From: Parietaria judaica
Lineage: Eukaryota > Streptophyta > Magnoliopsida > Rosales > Urticaceae
Length of the DNA: 64,000 nucleotides
Assembly (NCBI GenBank): GCA_954871525.1
Contig: OX940871.1
Span: 27,874,586-27,938,585 of the forward strand
Direction of reading: 5' to 3'
Of the stretch, positions 55,105 to 64,000 are shown in pieces; within the stretch, counting starts at the first letter, position 1, and every line of letters starts with the position of its first letter. Under the pieces are notes generated by a model that worked only from the letters and a program-made list of their open reading frames with translations, searched no databases and was not told the DNA's origin. The translations under genes were made by a program, and so were the position numbers.

Positions 55105-55330
55105 TTAGAAGTGTTCTTTGTCGTACTTATGTTTATTTTCACACGTTAGTTTTGAACAAGTTAGATTAATGTTAGTGTTTTCGTATATTACGGTTAATTT
55201 TTTGATGTAGATGTTGAATCTTTTAGTACGGTTAATGTTGGTGATATAAGATATATTTTGTTGCTCATGTAGAATCTTTTTCGTTTTTATCTAAATAAAA
55301 CAAAAAATGCTAATAAATAAATTGGCGATT
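55105..55330 (+). other. AT-rich 3' flank of the pseudogene with AATAAA
   Basis: Non-coding stretch after the last stop, rich in T-tracts and TTGATG/TTAATG motifs. AATAAA at 55,294-55,299 and a second near 55,313 could have served as polyadenylation signals, but such motifs are frequent by chance in AT-rich DNA. Confidence 0.35.
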
Positions 55331-55410
55331 CACGAGTCATTGAAATGAGATTTCATAGCGGCGTGTTCTATTTTTTGTCGCGACCAAAATTTAATTTTGA
55401 ACACCATCTT

Positions 55411-55592
55411 CGTTGCAACCAACAAAGTAATAAGCCGCAACAAGCAAGTAAGGTAGCCGCAACGAACATAATCTTTGTTGCAGCGAACGAGATAAAAAAA
55501 AAACGTGTAAAACATGCGCTTCTACGACAGTGTTTGATCGTCGTTTATGTAACATTCGCTGCAACGAGCATGTTTCTCGCCGCAACGAACGT
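55411..55592. promoter_or_regulatory. Right subterminal GCAACGAA-type motif cluster
   Basis: About six motifs of the same family as the left cluster (CGTTGCAACC at 55,411, GCCGCAACAAG, GCCGCAACGAAC, GTTGCAGCGAACG, CGCTGCAACGAGC and CGCCGCAACGAACG at about 55,579). They read in the same direction as those at the left end, so the two clusters are not mirror images. They are likely transposase-complex binding sites by analogy with other CACTA elements. Confidence 0.7.
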
Positions 55593-55650
55593 GGCATTTC
55601 ACAACAGTTTTTTGGCGTCATTGTATAATTTTGCACGAGACTTAAATAAA

Positions 55651-55674
55651 CTGTCGTAGTATTTTCTACGACAG
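55651..55674. repeat. Short inverted repeat near the right end of the transposon
   Basis: CTGTCGTAG and CTACGACAG are separated by six bases (TATTTT), giving a possible 9-bp-stem hairpin. ACGACAGT and TGTCGTG words recur up to the end of the element (near 55,696 and 55,717), so this is probably part of the terminal recognition region. It could resemble a terminator-like hairpin but has no U-tract and lies in a eukaryotic element. Confidence 0.65.
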
Positions 55675-55730
55675 TGGAAAAAACAACAGATAATGATTGT
55701 CGTGTAAACATTTCAACGACAGTTTTTTGG

Positions 55731-55759
55731 TGTCGTGTATTCAATTATTTCTAGTAGTG
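55731..55759 (-). repeat. Right terminal inverted repeat (29 bp)
   Basis: Reads TGTCGTGTATTC, three variable bases, then TATTTCTAGTAGTG. It is the inverted partner of 52,218-52,246 with two mismatches. Confidence 0.95.
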
Positions 55760-55762
55760 GCA
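55760..55762. repeat. Target site duplication, right copy (GCA)
   Basis: GCA directly follows TAGTAGTG and continues as TTTGTTTAG, the normal satellite sequence. It matches the left copy at 52,215-52,217. Confidence 0.95.
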
Positions 55763-58700
55763 TTTGTTTAGTTTACATTGTTTACAACCTAAAATTTCAA
55801 ACCAATTAAAAAAATAATGATTTTACGGCTTATACATTGGACTTTTAATATTACAATCGTTCTCATGCAAAAATATGCAATGATTAAATTGTTGACGAGA
55901 AATGCCATAGGAAATGCTATAGCATTTCTTATGGCATTTCTTTATATTACATTGTTTATGACATAAAATTTCAAACCAATTGAAAAAATAATGATATTAG
56001 GGCTTATACATTGGAATTTGAATATAACAAGAGTTCTCATGCAAAAATATGCAAGGATTAAATTGTTGACGAGAAATGCCATAGGAAATGTTATAGCGTT
56101 TTCTATAGCATTTCTTTATTTTACAGTTTTTACAACCTTAAATTTCGAACTAATTGAAAAAATAATGATTTTAGGGCTTATACATTGGAATTTTAATATT
56201 ACAAACGTTCTCATACAAAAATATGCAAGGATTAAATTGTTGACGAGAAATGCCATAGGAAATGCTATAGCATATCCTATAGCATTTCTTTGATTTACAT
56301 TGTTTACGACCTAAAATTTCGAACCAATTGAAAAAATAATGATTTTAGGGCTTATTCATTGGAATTTGAATATAACAAGAGTTCTCATGCAAAAATATGC
56401 AAGGATGAAATGTTTGACGAGAAATGCCATAGTAAATGCTATAGCATTTCCTATAGCATTTCTTTATTTTACATTTTTTACTACTTTAAATTTCGAATCA
56501 ATTGAAAAAATAATGATTTTAGGGCTCATACATTAGAATTTTAATATTACAAGCTTTCTCATGCAAAAATATGAAAGGATTAAATTGTTGACGAGAAATG
56601 CATAGGAAATGCTAGCATTTCCTATAGCATTTCTTTATTTTACATTGTTTACGACCTAAAATTTCGAACCAATTGAAAAAATAATGATTTTAGGGCTTAT
56701 ACATTGGAATTTGAATATAACAAGAGTTCTTATGCAAAAATATGCAAGGATTAAATTGTTGACGAGAAATGCCATAGGAAATGCTATAGCATTTCGTATA
56801 GCATTTGTTTAGTTTACATTGTTTACAACCTAAAATTTCAAACCAATTGAAAAAATAATGATTTTACGGCTTATACATTGGACTTTTAAAATTACAATCG
56901 TTCTCATGCAAAAATATGCAATGATTAAATTGTTGACGAGAAATGCCATAGGAAATGCTATAGCATTTCTTATGGCATTTCTTTATTTTACATTGTTTAT
57001 GACATAAAATTTCAAACCAATTGAAAAAATAATGATTTTAGGGCTTATACATTGGAATTTGAATATAACAAGAGTTCTCATGCAAAAATATGCAAGGATT
57101 AAATTGTTGACGAGAAATGCCATAGGAAATGTTATAGCGTTTTCTATAGCATTTCTTTATTTTACAGTTTTTACAACCTTAAATTTCGAACTAATTGAAA
57201 AAAAAATGATTTTAGGGCTTATACATTGGAATTTTAATATTACAAACGTTCTCATACAAAAATATGCAAGGATTAAATTGTTGACGAGAAATGCCATAGG
57301 AAATGCTATAGCATATCCTATAGCATTTCTTTGATTTATATTGTTTACGACCTAAAATTTCGAACCAATTGAAAAAATAATGATTTTAGGGCTTATTTAT
57401 TGGAATTTGAATATAACAAGAGTTCTTATGCAAAAATATGCAAGGATTAAATTGTTGACGAGAAATGCCATAGGAAATGCTATAGCATTTCGTATAGCAT
57501 TTGTTTAGTTTACATTGTTTACAACCTAAAATTTCAAACCAATTGAAAAAATAATGATTTTACGGCTTATACATTGGACTTTTAAAATTACAATCGTTCT
57601 CATGCAAAAATATGCAATGATTAAATTGTTGACGAGAAATGCCATAGGAAATGCTATAGCATTTCTTATGGCATTTCTTTATTTTACATTGTTTATGACA
57701 TAAAATTTCAAACCAATTGAAAAAATAATGATTTTAGGGCTTATACATTGGAATTTGAATATAACAAGAGTTCTCATGCAAAAATATGCAAGGATTAAAT
57801 TGTTGACGAGAAATGCCATAGGAAATGTTATAGCGTTTTCTATAGCATTTCTTTATTTTACAGTTTTTACAACCTTAAATTTCGAACTAATTGAAAAAAT
57901 AATGATTTTAGGGCTTATACATTGGAATTTTAATATTACAAACGTTCTCATACAAAAATATGCAAGGATTAAATTGTTGACGAGAAATGCCATAGGAAAT
58001 GCTATAGCATATCCTATAGCATTTCTTTGATTTATATTGTTTACGACCTAAAATTTCGAACCAATTGAAAAAATAATGATTTTAGGGCTTATTTATTGGA
58101 ATTTGAATATAACAAGAGTTCTTATGCAAAAATATGCAAGGATTAAATTGTTGACGAGAACTGCCATAGGAAATGCTATAGCATTTCGTATAGCATTTGT
58201 TTAGTTTACATTGTTTACAACCTAAAATTTCAAACCAATTGAAAAAATAATGATTTTACGGCTTATACATTGGACTTTTAATATTACAATCGTTCTCATG
58301 CAAAAATATGCAATGATTAAATTGTTGACGAGAAATGCCATAGGAAATGCTATAGCATTTCTTATGGCATTTCTTTATATTACATTGTTTATGACATAAA
58401 ATTTCAAACCAATTGAAAAAATAATGATTTTAGGGCTTATACATTGGAATTTGAATATAACAAGAGTTCTCATGCAAAAATATGCAAGGATTAAATTGTT
58501 GACGAGAAATGCCATAGGAAATGTTAAAGCGTTTTCTATAGCATTTCTTTATTTTACAGTTTTTACAACCTTAAGTTTCGAACTAATTGAAAAAATAATT
58601 ATTTTAGGGCTTATACATTGGAATTTTAATATTACAAACGTTCTCATACAAAAATATGCAAGGATTAAATTGTTGACGAGAAATGCCATAGGAAATGCTA

Positions 58701-61700
58701 TAGCATATCCTATAGCATTTCTTTGATTTATATTGTTTACGACCTAAAATTTCGAACCAATTGAAAAAAATAATGATTTTAGGGCTTATTCATTGGAATT
58801 TGAATATAACAAGAGTTCTTATGCAAAAATATGCAAGGATTAAATTGTTGACGAGAAATGCCATAGGAAATGCTATAGCATTTCGTATAGCATTTGTTTA
58901 GTTTACATTGTTTACAACCTAAAATTTCAAACCAATTGAAAAAATAATGATTTTACGGCTTATACATTGGACTTTTAAAATTACAATCGTTCTCATGCAA
59001 AAATATGCAATGATTAAATTGTTGACGAGAAATGCCATAGGAAATGCTATAGCATTTCTTATGGCATTTCTTTATTTTACATTGTTTATGACATAAAATT
59101 TCAAACCAATTGAAAAAATAATGATTTTAGGGCTTATACATTAGAATTTGAATATAACAAGAGTTCTCATGCAAAAATATGCAAGGATTAAATTGTTGAC
59201 GAGAAATGCCATAGGAAATGTTATAGCGTTTTCTATAGCATTTCTTTATTTTACAGTTTTTACAACCTTAAATTTCGAACTAATTGAAAAAATAATGATT
59301 TTAGGGCTTATACATTGGAATTTTAATATTACAAACGTTCTCATACAAAAATATGCAAGGATTAAATTGTTGACGAGAAATGCCATAGGAAATGCTATAG
59401 CATATCCTATAGCATTTCTTTGATTTACATTGTTTACGACCTAAAATTTCGAACCAATTGAAAAAATAATAATTTTAGGGCTTATTCATTGGAATTTGAA
59501 TATAACAAGAGTTTTCATGCAAAAATATGCAAGGGATAAATGTTTGACGAGAAATGCCATAGTAAATGCTATAGAATTTCATTATTTTACATTTTTTACA
59601 ACTTTAAATTTCGAATCAATTGAAAAAATAATGATTTTAGGGCTCATACATTAGAATTTTAATATTACAAGCTTTCTCATGCAAAAATATGAAAGGATTA
59701 AATTGTTGACGAGAAATGCATAGGAAATGCTAGCATTTCCTATAGCATTTCTTTATTTTACATTGTTTACGACCTAAAATTTCGAACCAATTGAAAAAAT
59801 AATGATTTTAGGGCTTATACATTGGAATTTGAATATAACAAGAGTTCTTATGCAAAAATATGCAAGGATTAAATTGTTGACGAGAAATGCCATAGGAAAT
59901 GCTATAGCATTTCGTATAGCATTTGTTTAGTTTACATTGTTTACAACCTAAAATTTCAAACCAATTAAAAAAATAATGATTTTACGGCTTATACATTGGA
60001 CTTTAAATATTACAATCGTTCTCATGCAAAAATATGCAATGATTAAATTGTTGACGAGAAATGCCATAGGAAATGCTATAGCATTTCTTATGGCATTTCT
60101 TTATATTACATTGTTTATGACATAAAATTTCAAACCAATTGAAAAAATAATGATTTTAGGGCTTATACATTGGAATTTGAATATAACAAGAGTTCTCATG
60201 CAAAAATATGCAAGGATTAAATTGTTGACGAGAAATGCCATAGGAAATGTTATAGCGTTTTCTATAGCATTTCTTTATTTTACAGTTTTTACAACCTTAA
60301 ATTTCGATCTAATTGAAAAAATAATGATTTTAGGGCTTATTCATTGGAATTTTAATATTACAAACGTTCTCATACAAAAATATGCAAGGATTAAATTGTT
60401 GACGAGAAATGCCATAGGAAATGCTATAGCATATCCTATAGCATTTCTTTGATTTACATTGTTTACGACCTAAAATTTCGAACCAATTGAAAAAATAATG
60501 ATTTTAGGGCTTATTCATTGGAATTTGAATATAACAAGAGTTCTCATGCAAAAATATGCAAGGATGAAATGTTTGACGAGAAATGCCATAGTAAATGCTA
60601 TAGCATTTCCTATAGCATTTCTTTATTTTACATTTTTTACTACTTTAAATTTCGAATCAATTGAAAAAATAATGATTTTAGGGCTCTTACATTAGAATTT
60701 TAATATTACAAGCTTTCTCATGCAAAAATATGAAAGGATTAAATTGTTGACGAGAAATGCATAGGAAATGCTAGCATTTCCTATAGCATTTCTTTATTTT
60801 ACATTGTTTACGACCTAAAATTTCGAACCAATTGAAAAAATAATGATTTTAGGGCTTATACATTGGAATTTTAATATTACAAACGTTCTCATACAAAAAT
60901 ATGCAAGGATTAAATTGTTGACGAGAAATGCCATAGGAAATGCTATAGCATATCCTATAGCATTTCTTTGATTTATATTGTTTACGACCTAAAATTTCGA
61001 ACCAATTGAAAAAATAATGATTTTAGGGCTTATTCATTGGAATTTGAATATAACAAGAGTTCTTATGCAAAAATATGCAAGGATTAAATTGTTGACGAGA
61101 AATGCCATAGGAAATGCTATAGCATTTCGTATAGCATTTGTTTAGTTTACATTGTTTATAACCTAAAATTTCAAACCAATTGAAAAAATAATGATTTTAC
61201 GGCTTATACATTGGACTTTTAAAATTACAATCGTTCTCATGCAAAAATATGCAATGATTAAATTGTTGACGAGAAATGCCATAGGAAATGCTATAGCATT
61301 TCTTATGGCATTTCTTTATTTTACATTGTTTATGACATAAAATTTCAAACCAATTGAAAAAATAATGATTTTAGGGCTTATACATTAGAATTTGAATATA
61401 ACAAGAGTTCTCATGCAAAAATATGCAAGGATTAAATTGTTGACGAGAAATGCCATAGGAAATGTTATAGCGTTTTCTATAGCATTTCTTTATTTTACAG
61501 TTTTTACAACCTTAAATTTCGAACTAATTGAAAAAATAATGATTTTAGGGCTTATACATTGGAATTTTAATATTACAAACGTTCTCATACAAAAATATGC
61601 AAGGATTAAATTGTTGACGAGAAATGCCATAGGAAATGCTATAGCATATCCTATAGCATTTCTTTGATTTACATTGTTTACGACCTAAAATTTCGAACCA

Positions 61701-64000
61701 ATTGAAAAAATAATAATTTTAGGGCTTATTCATTGGAATTTGAATATAACAAGAGTTTTCATGCAAAAATATGCAAGGGATAAATGTTTGACGAGAAATG
61801 CCATAGTAAATGCTATAGAATTTCATTATTTTACATTTTTTACAACTTTAAATTTCGAATCAATTGAAAAAATAATGATTTTAGGGCTCATACATTAGAA
61901 TTTTAATATTACAAGCTTTCTCATGCAAAAATATGAAAGGATTAAATTGTTGACGAGAAATGCATAGGAAATGCTAGCATTTCCTATAGCATTTCTTTAT
62001 TTTACATTGTTTACGACCTAAAATTTCGAACCAATTGAAAAAATAATGATTTTAGGGCTTATACATTGGAATTTGAATATAACAAGAGTTCTTATGCAAA
62101 AATATGCAAGGATTAAATTGTTGACGAGAAATGCCATAGGAAATGCTATAGCATTTCGTATAGCATTTGTTTAGTTTACATTGTTTACAACCTAAAATTT
62201 CAAACCAATTGAAAAAATAATGATTTTACGGCTTATACATTGGACTTTTAATATTACAATCGTTCTCATGCAAAAATATGCAATGATTAAATTGTTGACG
62301 AGAAATGCCATAGGAAATGCTATAGCATTTCTTATGGCATTTCTTTATATTACATTGTTTATGACATAAAATTTCAAACCAATTGAAAAAATAATGATTT
62401 TAGGGCTTATACATTGGAATTTGAATATAACAAGAGTTCTCATGCAAAAATATGCAAGGATTAAATTGTTGACGAGAAATGCCATAGGAAATGTTATAGC
62501 GTTTTCTATAGCATTTCTTTATTTTACAGTTTTTACAACCTTAAATTTCGAACTAATTGAAAAAATAATGATTTTAGGGCTTATACATTGGAATTTTAAT
62601 ATTACAAACGTTCTCATACAAAAATATGCAAGGATTAAATTGTTGACGAGAAATGCCATAGGAAATGCTATAGCATATCCTATAGCATTTCTTTGATTTA
62701 CATTGTTTACGACCTAAAATTTCGAACCAATTGAAAAAATAATAATTTTAGGGCTTATTCTTTGGAATTTGAATATAACAAGAGTTTTCATGCAAAATTA
62801 TGCAAGGGATAAATGTTTGACGAGAAATGCCATAGTAAATGCTATAGAATTTCATTATTTTACATTTTTTACAACTTTAAATTTCGAATCAATTGAAAAA
62901 ATAATGATTTTAGGGCTCATACATTAGAATTTTAATATTACAAGCTTTCTCATGCAAAAATATGAAAGGATTAAATTATTGACGAGAAATGCATATGAAA
63001 TGCTAGCATTTCCTATAGCATTTCTTTATTTTACATTGTTTACGACCTAAAATTTCGAACCAATTGAAAAAATAATGATTTTAGGGCTTATACATTGGAA
63101 TTTGAATATAACAAGAGTTCTTATGCAAAAATATGCAAGGATTAAATTGTTGACGAGAAATGCCATAGGAAATGCTATAGCATTTCGTATAGCATTTGTT
63201 TAGTTTACATTGTTTACAACCTAAAATTTCAAACCAATTGAAAAAATAATGATTTTACGGCTTATACATTGGACTTTTAATATTACAATCGTTCTCATGC
63301 AAAAATATGCAATGATTAAATTGTTGACGAGAAATGCCATAGGAAATGCTATAGCATTTTTTATGGAATTTCTTTATATTACATTGTTTATGACATAAAA
63401 TTTCAAACCAATTGAAAAAATAATGATTTTAGGGCTTATACATTGGAATTTGAATATAACAAGAGTTCTCATGCAAAAATATGCAAGGATTAAATTGTTG
63501 ACGAGAAATGCCATAGGAAATGTTATAGCGTTTTCTATAACATTTCTTTATTTTACAACCTTAAATTTCGAACTAATTGAAAAAATAATGATTTTAGGGC
63601 TTATACATTGGAATTTTAATATTACAAACGTTCTCATACAAAAATATGCAAATATTAAATTGTTGACGAGAAATGCCATAGGAAATGCTATAGCATATCC
63701 TATAGCATTTCTTTGATTTATATTGTTTACGACCTAAAATTTCGAACCAATTGAAAAAATAATGATTTTAGGGCTTATTCATTGGAATTTGAATATAACA
63801 AGAGTTCTTATGCAAAAATATGCAAGGATTAAATTGTTGACGAGAAATGCCATAGGAAATGCTATAGCATTTCGTATAGCATTTGTTTAGTTTACATTGT
63901 TTACAACCTAAAATTTCAATCCAATTGAAAAAATAATGATTTTACGGCTTATACATTGGACTTTTAAAATTACAATCGTTCTCATGCAAAAATATGCAAT
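55763..64000 (-). repeat. Satellite array, orientation B, right of the transposon
   Basis: The inverted satellite resumes exactly where it was interrupted. Unit anchors occur at 55,991, 57,032, 57,728, 58,424, 59,120, 60,150, 61,364, 62,394 and 63,423. The steps are 1041, 696, 696, 696, 1030, 1214, 1030 and 1029 bp, so four-, six- and seven-monomer units are mixed. The 1386-bp unit of the left part of this array, with its ATGGTTTTTGGGC dimer, is not seen here. The array runs off the window end in mid-monomer. It contains no gene. Confidence 0.95.
59120..60149 (-). repeat. 1030-bp unit that is the uninterrupted counterpart of the transposon site
   Basis: This unit shares with 51,416-52,217 the rare CATTAGAATTTG, GCAAGGGATAAATG and GAATTTCATTATTTT variants. 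It also shares with the sequence just right of the transposon the rare CCAATTAAAAAAATAATG variant (59,963 and 55,801). Its intact CGTATAGCATTTGTTTAG near 59,913-59,930 shows the site before insertion. Subtracting the 3542-bp element and one GCA from 51,416-55,990 leaves 1030 bp, the same length. A further related unit lies at 61,364-62,393. Confidence 0.85.

Larger units (their letters stand above)
52218..55759 (+). mobile_element. CACTA-superfamily DNA transposon, 3542 bp, non-autonomous
   Basis: The element starts CACTACTAGAAATA and ends with the reverse complement TATTTCTAGTAGTG. It is flanked by a GCA duplication and interrupts one satellite monomer. Both ends carry many GCAACGAA-like subterminal motifs, as expected for this superfamily, where such motifs bind a transposase-associated protein. 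The inside holds a CTT microsatellite, a GC-rich leader-like segment and a decayed Ulp1-like protease gene with introns. I found no open frame resembling a CACTA transposase, and the length is well below that of typical autonomous elements, so it would need transposase in trans. Its base composition and complexity differ sharply from the flanking satellite. Confidence 0.95.

Noticed and set aside
55651..55674. Rho-independent terminator
   Set aside because: The hairpin lacks a following T-run and lies in a plant transposon end, where it is better explained as part of the terminal recognition sequence.
55330..55744. Open frames of 61-117 codons on both strands near the right end of the transposon
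   Set aside because: They overlap one another on opposite strands and coincide with the GCAACGAA subterminal motifs and terminal repeat. No protein family is recognisable, so they are chance frames.
52218..55759. Autonomous CACTA element with transposase
   Set aside because: No frame resembling a CACTA transposase is present in 3.5 kb; the only recognisable gene is the Ulp1-like remnant.
1..64000. CENP-B box or telomeric repeat within the monomers
   Set aside because: I saw neither a CENP-B-box-like GC-containing 17-mer nor runs of TTTAGGG. The TTTTAGGG seen in inverted monomers is an isolated word, not a tandem telomeric repeat.

Overview
This 64 kb window is almost entirely AT-rich tandem satellite DNA with one transposon inside it. 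The basic monomer is about 174 bp. Each copy carries a palindromic module (GAAATGCTATAGCATTTC-type), a near-invariant segment reading ATTTTTGCATGAGAACGC, and an A/T-tract block (TCATTATTTTTTCAATTGG) ending at TTTTAGGTTGTAAACAATG. The only non-satellite stretch, about 3.5 kb, is a CACTA-type DNA transposon holding a decayed, intron-containing Ulp1/SENP-like protease gene. CACTA termini, a 3-bp target duplication, short introns and a captured Ulp1-like C48 peptidase together point to a flowering-plant nuclear genome. A monomer of 150-180 bp with higher-order organisation is the size seen in many plant centromeric or other heterochromatic satellites. Neither the species nor the chromosomal position can be fixed from the sequence alone.

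Layout. (1) 1-34,690: array in one orientation, heterogeneous and diverged. It is built of successive local tandem duplications of blocks of about 9, 15, 11, 11 and 12 monomers (periods 1532, 2589, 1877, ~1916 and 2057 bp). (2) 34,691-34,732: a perfect 42-bp palindrome where the array flips into the opposite orientation (head-to-head junction). (3) 34,733-52,217: opposite orientation. It opens with about 2 kb of irregular monomers, then nine nearly identical copies of a 1386-bp eight-monomer higher-order repeat (about 36.8-49.3 kb), followed by shortened 1041-bp (six-monomer) and 696-bp (four-monomer) derivatives. (4) 52,218-55,759: the CACTA element, flanked by a GCA target duplication that splits one monomer. 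(5) 55,763-64,000: the same inverted array resumes with mixed 1041-, 696-, 1030- and 1214-bp units to the window end.

No intact protein-coding gene, rRNA, tRNA or CRISPR array was found. Short open frames of 60-107 codons recur throughout the satellite only because the common monomer length (174 bp) is a multiple of three; I do not treat them as genes. The transposon gene has an N-terminal stop, a further in-frame stop, a frameshift, a stop inside the protease domain, and substitutions at two of the three expected catalytic positions. The element lacks any recognisable transposase, so it appears non-autonomous and its cargo gene dead.
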